From NCBI RefSeq assembly GCF_028583425.1, contig NC_072796.1, positions 144,283,464 to 144,347,463 of the forward strand: a stretch of 64,000 nucleotides of DNA, given 5' to 3'. Under the pieces are notes generated by a model. It saw nothing but the letters and a program-made list of their open reading frames with translations, was not told where the DNA came from and did not search any database. Positions 19,601-28,090 of this stretch are shown one piece after another (the first letter of the stretch is position 1; each line of letters opens with the position of its first letter). A program made the translations under genes and the position numbers. Source of the stretch: Eublepharis macularius. Its lineage: Eukaryota; Chordata; Lepidosauria; Squamata; Eublepharidae.

Positions 19601-22296
19601 TCAGCTTGGTGAACTTTGCAAGCCCAGATTTAGTGGGTTTTTTTTTTTTACATGTTAGATTTTGTAATTTGGAAAGTTTCTTTTTTGTAAGGTGCTTTGG
19701 GTCCCTATATGGAGAAGAGTGGCCTAAAAGTGCTTGAACAAAGTGTGGTTTCCTACCCCAAAGCCCCCCTGGCCACAGCACAGGCTGCCAGGGTTAGGGT
19801 ATGCCAAAGAGGTGGAATTTTTGAATGCTCTGGATGTTGCCCCACAGCAGCTGGTCACAGAACCGAGCAGAGGGGAGGCGACCCTGGACTTAATCCTCAG
19901 TGGTGCTGCCCGGGACTTAGTGCAAGGCATGGGTGTGGTTGGACCAATTGGAAGAGTGGCCACAATGGCAACAAATTCAATTTATACGTGTGCGGGAAAG
20001 TGCCAGGAAACGCCAGCATGATCATCACATTCGCCTCCGAAAGAGGAAACTTCTCTCAAGTGAGGAATGTGGGAAAAAGGAAGGAAAAAGGAACTGTCAA
20101 GAGGGTCAGATCTGTCAACCATCCTTGAGCCTCAGTTAGGATGTATACCACAGGTCAAGGAAGGTGGTATGTAGTCCAAGGGGCCACTACTGGGTGGAAT
20201 TAAAGGAGTACTAAAGGAGGAGCCGTTGACTCCCGATCAGTTCACTGGCCTTCATGGCTGAAGATGGGGGCGGGGGCGGGGGGGGGCGGGGGCAGAGTCC
20301 TGTTCCGGAACGGGTGTTTCCAGGAAGGGAGGACTTGTGGGGCAACCAGTGGCAACAAGGGAAGGAAACGTATAGGTAGAGTGCAAATGAACAGATCGCC
20401 CGGCCAGACAGGATCCACCACAGAGTTCTTAAAGAACTCAAAAGGGAATTTGTTGATCTTCCAACTAAGAGATGTCACAGGTCCCGAAAATCAGCCTCTG
20501 TACTGGAGGACGGGAGAGTGGACAATTTAACATCCTTCTCTAAAAGGGGATCCAGGAAGTTGCAGGCCAGTTAGCTTAATATCTGCTCTTGGTAAATCGA
20601 TGGAAAGCATTATTAAAGATAGAATTGTCAAGCGTACAGAAGGGCACGCCCTGCTGAATGCCCTTTTAGAGTTCTTTCAAGTGTCAATAAACATGTGGAC
20701 AGGAATGAGCTGGTAGACATCGTTTATTTAGGTTTCCAAAAGGCTTTTGACAAAGTCCCTCATCAAAGACTTGGGAGCAAAATTCACAGTCATGGGATAA
20801 GAGGACAAGTTGGCTAAAACCCAGGAAGCCTTAATGTGGTCTTAGCAGTCCTGGGTGACTGTGGCCGCAGGCCAACTTTCTGCAGGAATGGCCACAGCTG
20901 GCACGACGACTGCAGCTGTAAAAAGCACGCCTCGCCCCCCCCCCCCCGTGGCCAGGTGTTTCTCCAGGGACGAGGAGGAGTCTGGGACAGCCCCCGACTG
21001 TGCACCTGCTCTTTTTGGGTGGTGGAGGACACAAGCCCAGCTGGAAAAGATTCTGCACCAATTCGTGTATCATATATACAACCAGTCTGTGGCCCTCTTT
21101 CTTGTCTGGATTAAGTTTTGCTTGTTCATCCCCATCCGGTCCTGCACTGCCCCCCCCAAATGGTGAGCATTTCCACAGCCTCCCTGGAAATAGAAAGGAG
21201 ATGGAAGAGGGCAGTTCATTCCAGTTCTCTGAATGATCTCTCCCAGCAGTTTCCTGTAGATATTAACCAGCAGGGGTGGGGGTGCCAGAAACCCAGGAGA
21301 AGAGCCAAGTTCCCCAGCTCATTTTCCAAGACCCGCCTTCTAGAAGGACAGGAATGAGCAGAGTGCTTCCAAGGCCAGTTCACGGCAGGTTGGTCCAGAA
21401 GGTGACCAGTGTTGGTGGTATCAAAATGTCTGGGGGTTCCTGGGCACCCAAGAGGAATTCCCCTCCCACTCCCCTCCCCAGAAGAGCAGCTGTCGGGGCA
21501 ACCAAGGTGGCCTCTGTGCTCCGTCCAGGGTGGAGGCCAGATGCTAACCCTTTTCTTCCAGAAACATGCGGGGAACTGCCAGCAGCCCAGATCCCTGCAC
21601 CCTCCCCTGTTATCCTCCCCCCATTCATTATCCGTTCTCTGCAGCTGACTGTCCAGGGGACCTGGCTGCCGAGTTGGTGCATTATGGATTCATCCGCTTG
21701 GTGAGTGCTTCCTCCGGCTTTGTGCAGGGGGGGGGGGAGGAGGAGGGCAAGCCGGCTGAGCTGCCCCCCCAGCTCTGCTAGCCCAGGGGAGGAACACGCG
21801 TTTCTGAGCTCTCTGAAGGGAGGGCAAATCCTAGAAGGGGGCTGGACTGACCTGCTGCAGCCAGAATAAGAGGTCTCCTGGCACCTCCCAGGCTGACCAG
21901 CGCACTGAGGCGGAGGCTTCCGTGAGCCAGAAGCTGCTTTGCTGAGTGCCTGTGGTGTGCAGGGGGAGGAGTTCTGGGCACCACAGCACCAGGTGGCTGG
22001 GGTCCTAAAGCAGCTTGGGGGCAGATTTCCCCAAGCGAGATTGCTGGCAGGGAGCCATGGGCTTAGGAGGCACTGGCAGTTGGGGGGCAGCAGAGGGGGA
22101 GAGACTGGAGGTCCCTGCCAGCCCTGTGATGCTGTGAAAGAAGGCACGTGTTTGTGGGATGTGGGGCATGGCATGGGGGAGGGAGGGGGGGCCTGTCTTC
22201 CTCACTCTCGCTCTCGCTCTCCTCTAGGATGACTGTGAGAAGCTTGGCACATTCCTGGAAAATGCATTCCATCGGCACCAGCTGGCTGCATCCTGA
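1508..22296 (+). CDS. NRBP2: NRBP2, nuclear receptor-binding protein 2 (pseudokinase), 18 coding exons, 504 aa
   Basis: Coding exons: 1508-1645, 8426-8548, 8749-8850, 9304-9393, 9914-9954, 10051-10145, 13484-13507, 13888-13971, 14080-14135, 14351-14446, 15143-15275, 15380-15482, 15609-15659, 15849-15984, 17333-17386, 18830-18893, 21645-21700, 22228-22296 (TGA). They total 1515 nt in one frame with GT/AG borders. The product reads as NRBP2: an acidic N-terminus ending in LEESPCGRWQKR, a protein-kinase-like fold (about residues 60-315) and a conserved C-terminal region. It is a pseudokinase. The position of the ATP-binding lysine is Asn (VWNEL, residue 73), the HRD loop reads HGNLTSDT (176-183) and DFG reads IGS (194-196). 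Known family roles are adaptor functions in trafficking and ubiquitin-linked signalling, and neural survival for NRBP2. NRBP2 is preferred over NRBP1 because of the VWHRIF microexon and the spacing around LHFFPPEYG. Length is close to human (about 500 aa). The start was chosen as the first ATG in frame with the conserved N-terminus, inside the CpG island. Confidence 0.9.
1767..1793. repeat. CCTGG tandem repeat
   Basis: Five copies of a 5-bp unit (CCTGG) in the GC-rich start of NRBP2 intron 1. Confidence 0.8.
3473..3716 (-). mobile_element. tRNA-derived SINE, (TTG)n-tail subfamily
   Basis: On the minus strand it begins with a tRNA-like head (GTGTAGTGGTTAAGAGCGCG, then GGTTTGATTCCCCA as the B-box region). 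A body follows (CAGCCCCACCCACCTCACAG) and a tail ending AACCGCTCTGAG and TATATGAATCAACTG before (TTG)n. Six copies of this subfamily occur in the window. Confidence 0.85.
3717..4240 (+). repeat. Unclassified AT-rich dispersed repeat, copy 1
   Basis: Matches the reverse complement of 24390-24990 in several blocks, for example GGTTAATTTGCACCTG near 3911 and GTTCAGCTGG near 3765. It is a diverged interspersed repeat, but the family was not recognised. Confidence 0.55.
4320..4572 (+). mobile_element. tRNA-derived SINE, (TTG/TTA)n-tail subfamily
   Basis: A full-length + strand copy: GGTGTAGTGGTTAAGAGCGT head, GGTTTGATTCCCCACTCC, a body, then a GGTATATAAATCGAATG tail and (TTA)n. Confidence 0.88.
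4573..6900. other. NRBP2 intron 1, no recognised feature
   Basis: Moderately GC-rich intronic sequence. The open frames here have no recognisable domains and no exon-like conservation was seen. Confidence 0.5.
6930..7110 (+). mobile_element. tRNA-derived SINE, second family (diverged)
   Basis: Starts GGGGCTGTGGCTCAATGGCA (a tRNA A-box-like head), has a diverged B-box region and an internal part reading GACAGAAAGACCCTTCTCTC and GGACCCTGGGGAGCC. It is a different family from the GTAGTGGTTAAGAG SINEs. Confidence 0.6.
7170..8060. other. AT-rich island in NRBP2 intron 1
   Basis: About 0.9 kb of strongly AT-rich sequence inside otherwise GC-rich DNA, with no coding potential. Its composition suggests an old inserted element, possibly related to the AT-rich family at 3717-4240. 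No ends were recognised. Confidence 0.4.
8426..8548 (+). CDS. NRBP2: NRBP2 coding exon 2
   Basis: Encodes residues 47-87, including MDTEEGVEVVWNEL. Asn73 sits where active kinases carry the beta-3 lysine. The donor is followed within 20 nt by a long C run. Confidence 0.93.
8749..8850 (+). CDS. NRBP2: NRBP2 coding exon 3
   Basis: Encodes residues 88-121, with HPNIVKVHKYW at the helix C/beta-4 region of the kinase-like fold. Phase 0 on both sides. Confidence 0.93.
9304..9393 (+). CDS. NRBP2: NRBP2 coding exon 4
   Basis: Encodes residues 122-151 (VIFITEYVSSGSLKQFLKKT and onward), the hinge region and helix D. It is almost identical to the human sequence as recalled. Confidence 0.93.
9914..9954 (+). 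CDS. NRBP2: NRBP2 coding exon 5
   Basis: A 41-nt exon for AWKRWCTQILSAL plus two bases of Ser165. The intron that follows is only 96 nt. Confidence 0.9.
10051..10145 (+). CDS. NRBP2: NRBP2 coding exon 6 (pseudo-catalytic loop)
   Basis: Encodes residues 165-196: YLHACDPPIIHGNLTSDT, then FIQHNGLIKIGS. Both the catalytic-loop and DFG positions are degenerate, as in all NRBPs. It ends one base into the next codon. Confidence 0.93.
10437..10673 (-). mobile_element. tRNA-derived SINE, (GTT)n-tail variant
   Basis: On the minus strand it has a tRNA-like head (GCATAGCGGTTAAGCGGTTG), then CGACTCTCACTCCTGTCC. The tail reads ACCGCTCTGAGTGGGGCACT, then TACAAATGAACTG and (GTT)n. A related copy lies at about 36500-36655. 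Confidence 0.75.
10674..13060. other. NRBP2 intron 6, no recognised feature
   Basis: GC-rich intron between exons 6 and 7. Apart from a (TG)n run at about 10879-10898 I see no element or exon here. Confidence 0.5.
13066..13266 (+). mobile_element. 5S rRNA-derived SINE
   Basis: The head reads GCCCGATCTTGTCAGATCTC, then CTGAGCAGGGTCGACCTTGG and GATGGGAGACC, which is the internal promoter region of 5S rRNA. A non-5S body follows (AGGCAATGGCCAACCACCTC) and an end at GGGGTCGCAATGAGTCAGC. It is not a functional 5S gene. Confidence 0.85.
13484..13507 (+). CDS. NRBP2: NRBP2 coding exon 7 (24-nt microexon)
   Basis: A 24-nt microexon between TTCGCCCCCAG and GTGAGTGA. It encodes VWHRIFAN with split codons at both ends and is needed to join exons 6 and 8 in frame. 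Human NRBP2 has VWHRIFSN at this place, while NRBP1 differs. Confidence 0.85.
13888..13971 (+). CDS. NRBP2: NRBP2 coding exon 8
   Basis: Encodes residues 205-232. The first half is divergent (IPADLHSPVCAGREEP) and the end, NLHFFPPEYG, is conserved and corresponds to the kinase APE region. Phase 2 in, phase 1 out. Confidence 0.9.
14080..14135 (+). CDS. NRBP2: NRBP2 coding exon 9
   Basis: Encodes VADGTAVDIFSFGMCALE, the helix F region (the DxWSxG equivalent reads DIFSFG). Confidence 0.93.
14351..14446 (+). CDS. NRBP2: NRBP2 coding exon 10
   Basis: Encodes residues 252-283 (MAVLEIQSNGDT through LEDPNMR), in phase 0. Confidence 0.93.
15143..15275 (+). CDS. NRBP2: NRBP2 coding exon 11
   Basis: Encodes residues 284-327, the end of the kinase-like fold (NPDKRPSAHSLLFHRVLFEV) and SLKLLAAHCF. 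A run of 10 G starts 13 nt after the donor. Confidence 0.93.
15380..15482 (+). CDS. NRBP2: NRBP2 coding exon 12
   Basis: Encodes residues 328-361 (YLMPENVVEEKTKSLDLNMV and onward), after the kinase-like domain. Confidence 0.92.
15609..15659 (+). CDS. NRBP2: NRBP2 coding exon 13
   Basis: A 51-nt exon encoding YSEVSFLELDKFLEDV with a split Arg codon at each end. Confidence 0.92.
15849..15984 (+). CDS. NRBP2: NRBP2 coding exon 14
   Basis: Encodes residues 379-424: NGIYPLMNFASTRP, a Pro-rich variable linker, then TPPTPEPFDVETRK. Confidence 0.92.
16115..16325 (+). mobile_element. tRNA-derived SINE, GGGATAAATA-tail subfamily (diverged)
   Basis: B-box-like GTTCGAATCCCCCCTCTGCC, then TTGGGCCAGTCACTC, then CTCAGGGTTGTTGAGATCAT, and a tail near GGTGGGATAAATAGC. 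Same layout as the copies at 18424 and 33975. Confidence 0.7.
17333..17386 (+). CDS. NRBP2: NRBP2 coding exon 15
   Basis: Encodes VVQMQCSMEWSEEKGQWH, aligned with human VIQMQCNLERSEDKARWH. Phase 0. Confidence 0.91.
17765..18016 (+). mobile_element. tRNA-derived SINE, (TTG)n-tail subfamily
   Basis: A full-length + strand copy with GTAGTGGTTAAGAGC head, CAGCCCCACCCACCTCACAG body, and GTATATAAATCAAATG followed by (TTG)n. Confidence 0.88.
18257..18269. promoter_or_regulatory. RFX X-box-like palindrome (intronic)
   Basis: GTTGCTAGGCAAC fits the RFX-family X-box half-sites. It lies in NRBP2 intron 15 between two SINEs. Function is unknown. Confidence 0.4.
18424..18634 (+). mobile_element. tRNA-derived SINE, AAATAAAT-tail subfamily
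   Basis: Carries GTTCAAATCCCCACTCGGCC, GGGTGACCCTGGGCCAGTTA, and a tail GGGATATAAGTGAAGTAAAT before AAATAAAT. Confidence 0.8.
18830..18893 (+). CDS. NRBP2: NRBP2 coding exon 16
   Basis: Encodes LTLLLVLEDRLHRQLSYDLL plus Pro, almost identical to human, and ends one base into Thr464. Confidence 0.93.
19100..19289. mobile_element. Foldback (MITE-like) element with 79-bp inverted arms
   Basis: Arms 19100-19178 and 19211-19289 are near-perfect reverse complements (about 3 mismatches by eye) around a 32-bp loop. The 5' flank AGAGCCA recurs inverted inside the loop (TTGGCTCT). The superfamily is not recognised and no clear target-site duplication was seen. Confidence 0.8.
19760..20820 (+). mobile_element. 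CR1-like LINE fragment (endonuclease end to RT start)
   Basis: The + strand frames contain EFLNALDVAPQQLVTEPSRG and TLDLILSGAARDLV (end of the LINE endonuclease domain). Further on come PVSLISALGKSMES and VDIVYLGFQKAFDKVPH-like text of the RT domain. It is degenerate and inserted in NRBP2 intron 16. Confidence 0.75.
21645..21700 (+). CDS. NRBP2: NRBP2 coding exon 17
   Basis: Encodes DCPGDLAAELVHYGFIRL. Acceptor is TTCTCTGCAG, donor GTGAGTGC. Confidence 0.92.
22228..22296 (+). CDS. NRBP2: NRBP2 coding exon 18 and stop
   Basis: Encodes DDCEKLGTFLENAFHRHQLA and AS, then TGA at 22294-22296. The C-terminal tail differs from human in its last residues but has a similar length. Confidence 0.9.
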   Translation, partial: DDCEKLGTFLENAFHRHQLAAS

Positions 22297-24360
22297 GTCG
22301 CCCCTGCTAGCAATGAGGTTTTGGGCAGACACCCCCCCAGCCTCAGGAGTGGGGAGGTGGGAAGTCCCCTCCGCCGCTCGCTCGTTCGCTCGCTCTCCAT
22401 GCAAAGGACACAGACGGCATGAGGCCTCTCCGCCACTGGGAAGGGGTCTGTTTTGCTTGGGGTGGGAGGCTGGCAACAGTCAGGGACTGGGACAGGAGTT
22501 GGGGCAACCTCTGAAGGAACCGGAGTTCTGTGGTGACCCCCAAGTTCCTTAGCCCCCTTCAAGGGAAAAGAGCTGTTGCCAAAATGCCCCCTTGTGGGAA
22601 ACCTCTCCAGCTGCCCACTGACCTCCTTGCTCTGGGCAGTGGCCTCAGGCCAGAATGATGTTGCGGGGCTGGTGGGAGCCAGGCCAGCACAGCAAAGCCC
22701 CGGCATTCTCAGTGGGTGGCTTCATGGGCCTAGCCCAGGTCAGCCCTGTTGTCCTCCCTGCTAAATCCTCACTCTTGGGCGGCCAAGAGCAAAATCCTGC
22801 TTGCTAGAGCTTCAGAGCCATCTGAGCTGCAGGGAACAGAGGCGGCCCCAGTTGCAGCACAGCTTCGCTGCCGCCGTGTTGAGCGCACTGCTCTTGGCTA
22901 GGCCTCTGCCACACCCGGGTGCCGTGTGGCGGTTGTGCTGCACCATCCTGGCTGCTGCTGGGTTTTCCTTGCATGTTCCATATCGTAGACAGTGCCTGTG
23001 TTACGCTGAGCCTTTGACGCAGTGTGGACTGTGCTCAATTCCCCACATGGCCTCCTGACATCACCCAGCTTGCCAGCGTCTCTGGTAGCAACTGGTCCAG
23101 TTAACTCATCACAGTATAACGAGCCCCTGGGGGCAACCTGTAACCCACTGCCTCTGCCAGCTGGCCTTGTTCCGAGCTTTCCCTGGAGCTAAGAAGGTGC
23201 TCCTGAAAACCAGGCCAAGGGAGAGGCCAAGGGAGAATTCTTCCCTGTGCTCCAGAGCAAGGGGAGAGTCGGGCCTGCCCTGGCTCCCCTGGGGCCTTTC
23301 CTGCTTCCTTTCCCCTGGAACAGCAAGCGAGTCTCGCTTAGCCACCAACAGCCATGCCTAGTAGGGTGATCAGTTGACTCCCACCGTGATTTCACCGGTG
23401 GATTTTCTGCCCAGTGCCAGGCGGATCCATGGAATAGGACCTTGGGGAGAGAAAAACATCTCCAGTGGGTGTTGGGGATGGATGTGAGAAGGGGAATGCC
23501 AAACCCCCAAGGTCGGCTGCCCAGCAAAGAGAGCAGGCTGATGGACTCTCGCCAGGAGCAGCCACTAGCACGGGGTCCTTCCCGTGGGTTAAATGGGATG
23601 CACCAGGTGCACACCCCTCGCAGGTGTACCACTTGTCCCCCGGGCATAGCAAGCCATGCCAATGCCCTGCATGGAACCCAAGTCCTTTTATTGCTTTGGC
23701 TAGGTTTGACTCTGTGGTGGGCCTGCCCTTGTGTTGTCTGGCCTGCTGCCGCCTTGCTTTCTCACCCACAGGCCTGGGCAGATCCCGGTGCCCTCTGCAT
23801 GTAGAAGCAGGGAGACTCGGGACCACAGTGGGGGATGCTTCCGGCACAAAGAGGCCTGGACTTCACGGAGGAGGAACCCCTGCCTTGCGGCGGGGCTGGC
23901 CCACTCTGTGGGCTGGCAGGAGGCACAGTGCCCATTAGCCCACGCCGGGTTTCCTCTGAAACCCGCCACTCACTGAGCCCCACCTCCTGGACTTCCCTCC
24001 AGGACTTCCCAGAACACGAGTGGTCTTCCTGTAGAAGCCGCCCCCTCCTAGGGCCTGCTGCTGCTGCTGCTGCTGCATTTCCCCATGATCTGTTGGGCGT
24101 GGCAGAAGGGCTCCGTGGCTTAGTTTCGTGGCTCGGCTCTGGCTGTGTATGCTCAGCTTCACTCCCCAGCAGCCCCAGTCAAAGTATTTTGGGCAGGAGA
24201 GCTGGAGGGGGCCTGAGGGGGCCTGTTGCTAGTGGGAGCTGGCTGTGTGCAGCTCGGTGTGCCCTTCATCTTGCGACGAGTTGTGTTATTCACGCCCCGT
24301 CCACAGGTCTCCCCTGAATCCGGCTCCCGGAGAGTCCAAGCCTCGTTAGCTGAACACAGC
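22297..24360 (+). other. Probable NRBP2 3' UTR and downstream GC-rich unique sequence
   Basis: The stretch after the NRBP2 stop is GC-rich and free of recognisable repeats, with no credible coding exon. It should hold the 3' UTR, but I see no AATAAA or ATTAAA before a repeat at about 24390, so the cleavage site is not placed. A short CTG run lies at about 24058-24075. Confidence 0.45.
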
Positions 24361-24389
24361 TGCAGATTCTCCGGTCAGGCCTGCTCAGG

Positions 24390-24990
24390 AAGCTGAGAGA
24401 GACCTTCTCTCCTACAGGGCAGTGAAACGTTATTGGTCAGACCTCAGATCTTTTGCCCACAGAACAAAGAAAATTTCTTCGAGTTAATATTAAAGCATAA
24501 CTCTTTTTTTCTTAAGCAAGAACTTAAATAAAAACAGGTGCAAATTAATCCTATGTATCCAGAATAAGTGCATGTGATAAAAACCAGATCCCTGACATTC
24601 ACAAAATATGGATAGCCCAGCTATTCTAATCTCATCAGGTCTTGGAAGCTAAGCAGGGTCAGCCTTGGTTAGTACTTGGATGGGAGACCTCCAAAGAAGT
24701 CTAAGATTGCTACACAGAGAAAAGGATGGCGAACCACCCCGGAATGTCTCCTGCTTTGAAAACCCCATGACGGGTCACCATAAGTCAGCTGTGACATGAT
24801 GGCCGAGAACAAAAAAAACCCCTTAAACTTTGCTAAATACATAATTATTACAGTTCTCTTAAGATGGAGATCATAAAACTGGCCCCTAAATGAAAATGAG
24901 TAGTGCCAGCTGAACTAAGATACATCTTGATAACTCGTTAAAACTGCATTTCCTCGTTTTTTCTTAAGCATTTCCTAGTTACGCTAAGAA
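24390..24990 (-). repeat. Unclassified AT-rich dispersed repeat, copy 2
   Basis: The minus strand matches 3717-4240 in order. The copy is split by the 5S-derived SINE at 24608-24806. Family unknown. Confidence 0.55.
24608..24806 (+). mobile_element. 5S rRNA-derived SINE, second copy
   Basis: Contains TCATCAGGTCTTGGAAGCTA, AGCAGGGTCAGCCTTGG and GTACTTGGATGGGAGACC, the 5S rRNA internal control region, followed by the same body as the copy at 13066. It is inserted into an older AT-rich repeat. Confidence 0.87.
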
Positions 24991-25094
24991 ACTGCCTTGC
25001 TAAGAGTCAGTCCTGAACATCTGGTATTGCGCCTGACGTTGCATCAGAACATACCGACTCACAGACATACGAGCGTTTCAGGTCATGACTGTGT

Positions 25095-25270
25095 GACAGT
25101 CAGCTGTGGTCCCTGGAAGCTCGGACCCAAAGCAGTGTATATAGTTATTGTCTCCTCTATTTTGTCCTCACAACAACCCTGTGAGGTGGGGCAGGCTGAG
25201 AGTATGTCACCCAGCAAGCTTCCATGGCAGAGGGGGGACTCCAATCCTGTCAGTCTAACACGCTGAGTCA
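25095..25270 (-). mobile_element. tRNA-derived SINE fragment
   Basis: On the minus strand: TGGAGTCCCCCCTCTGCC, CAGCCTGCCCCACCTCACAG, then GGTTGTTGTGAGGAC. The body resembles the 16115/18424/33975 subfamily. Confidence 0.6.
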
Positions 25271-25289
25271 AGTCCAACACCGGGCTCTG

Positions 25290-26060
25290 AACTCCACCCG
25301 TCTCTGGAAGAGTTCAAGCTGCTAGTGCATGTAGTCTGGTTGAAAGAGTGCACCAGGCTCCCACCTCCCTTGTTCTAAATGAGGGGGGTGGGCAGTAAAG
25401 CAATTTCTAGGTTCATGGAGGAGGGAAAGCTCTGTCCCAGTTAGCTTTGGCCTCCCCCCCCCCCATATCTTTCAGAAGTGGGGTTCTGGGAACATGAAGC
25501 TCTCCCTTGGTAAGAGGAGGGGAAGCCATGCCATGCTTTGAGGCAGCCTTTGGAGTTCAGGACGAGCCATGATTTGAGAAGGCAGCAGCTGCGATTCAAG
25601 GGAGGAATCTTACCCTGGTGCATGGCTAGATGGGAGGTGAAGAGCCAAGTGGAAAGAAGGGAGCTGGCTGGGGTGATTTTAATCTGAACAACAGACCTGG
25701 AACCCATAAGACAAATTTGTCTTTCTCTTTAGACAGAAGTTCAGGCGAAGGAGGATGTTCATAATCATATTTGCTCTTCTGTGCTCAAATCCTGCAATAT
25801 GGTGTGATCTTATGTTGTTCTGCTGCTTTTTATTGTGTGAGAGCATCCATTGTATACCATACTCTCTAATATAAACAGTTCTCTTTCTGAAACGACTGTC
25901 ATTTGGTCACTATACCCACAATAAGCTTCCTTCTTGGGCTAACATTTACCAAGGTACAAGAGAAGCAGGGAGCTACTACTTGGTGGACAATATCTCTAAC
26001 CAGGACGGTTTCAAGACTTCCTCCTGCCTCCACGTTGACTGAGGGTCAAACTCTGTGTGC
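25290..26060. other. Intergenic, no recognised feature
   Basis: Intergenic sequence between NRBP2 and PUF60. Apart from a short C run I recognise no gene or repeat. Confidence 0.4.
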
Positions 26061-27010
26061 AGGTTTTTAAAGAACTGAGTCTGGCTTCCCAGACCAAACT
26101 CGGGTTCCCGCAGCCTTGCAGCAGCTGTGGCAAATGGCTGTTAAAAAATAAAGGAGGGCCCAATTGACCTCTGTGGCGGAACGGGCGCTGGCTCTCAGTC
26201 CGGGCAACCGAGCCGCCGCCAATGGCCTGCCAGCCCCGCTATCCGCCTCCCACCGCCCCTGGTGGGCGTGGCTCACCCTCTCCGTCGCTGCCACCACTCA
26301 CTGGTTTGTACACTGCCTGACTGAGGGGCAGTGAGACCCCTCTGGCTGAACTTCTCTACTGGGAGGTGAATTCCCCCACTCTTTGGTTGGGCCCTGGAGA
26401 ACTGGCAACCCACCAAGGTCTGGCCTGATCAGTTTTTCCCGGGCTCCCTCCCTCCTTGTAGCGTGCCAAGTGGGGGAGGTTACGTAGTCAGAGCACCACA
26501 AGGTCCTTTATATTCAAAAAAAGTATAATTTATTGACTATATACAGAGCACTATATGCAAAGCAGGTAAAGGCACCACACACAGGGGTAGACCCCCCCCC
26601 CCCCCGTTCAGAACTCACAGGGCAGAAAATCACACTGAGGAGAACCGCCGCCTGCTTTCCCTACCCCACTGTCCCCTGCTCTGCCTTAAAGGGCTGGGGG
26701 GGGGTCTGAGGGAAGAAGGTTCCCCCTTTATTCCCTTTCTGCTGCCTCCCAGGCCCGCCACATTTAGGGCCCGGGCACCCGGGTCTCACCCCGCAGCAGG
26801 AGCCTCTCCTTCTCCAACCAAGAAGGGTGACTGACATTTTTTCCCCTCAGGATCGGCTGAGTCTCTCCATTCCGGCTCCACCCCTTATTTTTCCCGCCCT
26901 TTCTTGGCCCCGGTGCAGCTGGGAGTTGTAGTCCAGGAAGAAGGGCGTCCCACACCAAGACTCCTGCAGGCCCCTCCCTGCCCCTTCAGCCCATCAAACC
27001 TCAGGGGGAA
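26060..27010 (-). mobile_element. Probable LTR-retrotransposon remnant (LTR plus short internal part)
   Basis: Read on the minus strand, an AATAAATTATAC block is followed further on by CAGTGTACAAACCA and GTGGTGGCAGCGACGG, which recalls the LTR end and leader of vertebrate Gypsy-type elements. The LTR would be roughly 26300-27000 and the internal remnant 26060-26295. It is a fossil; the outer LTR end and target duplication were not found. Confidence 0.4.
26918..26932 (-). promoter_or_regulatory. ZNF143/SBS-type motif
   Basis: The minus strand reads ACTACAACTCCCAGC, a core ZNF143 (STAF) binding motif, inside the putative LTR. It could have served as the element's promoter site. Confidence 0.45.
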
Positions 27011-27189
27011 CATCCCCCCCCCCCCACTTTAAAGACAGTTTAACAGCAACTGTCACTCATTTCACCCCTGGTAACCATTTTGTTGCAACCTCAATGCCAC
27101 TGCAGGGGAAGAAAGAGCTCCCGCCTACCCTTCAAAGCTATTTCCCTTCCTTGAAATAGCCTGGGGGGAGGGTATTGTTGGGAAAAGCA

Positions 27190-27690
27190 GAGAGATCTTG
27201 AAGGACACTGGACTCCCCACTTTCCATGGAGTTTGTCTGACCCTTGCAGACTCGGTTAAGAGCGTAGGGGTTATACTGGATCCAGTGCTGCTACTAGAAA
27301 AACAAGTTAAGGCAGCGGCAAAAAATGCTTACTACATCCTCGCTCTAGCCTGGAAGATGGCTTCTTATCTCGACACGGCTGACCTGGCCATTTGGATCCA
27401 TGCTATGGTAACATCAAGGCTTGACTATTGTAATGCTCTACACATAGGTCTCCCATCTAAGTTAACTAGGAGGCTCCAATTAGTGCAAAACGCTGCAGCT
27501 CAATGGTTAGCAGGAGTGAACAGGAGCATGAACATCACTCCCATCCTACAATAGCTCCCTTGGCTACCCATCAGTTACTGTGCTTAGTTCAAAGTATTAC
27601 ATAAAAAGTTCTTCACAGCTTTGGTCCAGCATACCTACGGGACCGCCTCCCTATGTTCCTCCACGGCAGCTTCGCTCATCTGAACAGGGT
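27190..27690 (+). mobile_element. L2-like LINE fragment (RT C-terminal region)
   Basis: The + strand frame reads LADSVKSVGVILDPVLLLEK, ALAWKMASYLDTADLAIWIH, LDYCNALHIGLPSKLTRRLQ and LVQNAAAQWLAGVNRS, which is the CR1/L2-group RT C-terminal signature. It closely resembles the antisense copy at 54835-56050. Confidence 0.82.
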
Positions 27691-27719
27691 CTCCTTGACG
27701 GAATAACCGTCTGTAATTA

Positions 27720-28090
27720 GTGCTGCCAAGTGACCCGCTTTGCCCAACAACAAAAACACTGGAGCCAGGATGTTGTGATAAAGTGCAGATGGTGTATTGT
27801 ACAAGTCCATATATTTACAGGTGCAAAAGGTGCTCAGCATACATACAGACAGAGAGAGAGCAAAAACCAGAGTCCAGTCCTTAGGTCAGTATCCAGAGTT
27901 ATCCGAGTTCGTAGAGAGCGACAAAGGTTTGCACCAGGCACCAAGCTGAGCAGATCAGCACAGCACAAACCTTTGGCTGGACCTTTAAGTGTCCACTAGC
28001 CTATAGGGTGCAGTGGAGTCAGCCAACCAGCACAAGGCTGATGCAACCTCGCTGCAACACCAGCTTAATTGATCAGGTGTGAGCCTGTCA
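27720..28090. other. Intergenic repeat-like sequence, unclassified
   Basis: A moderately AT-rich stretch whose minus strand has some LTR-like texture (promoter-like and CA-rich ends), but no boundary, PBS or duplication was recognised. Confidence 0.3.

Noticed and set aside
27198-27554. A host gene for the 118-codon frame
   Set aside because: The translation is a LINE reverse-transcriptase C-terminus, also found antisense at 55744-55995.
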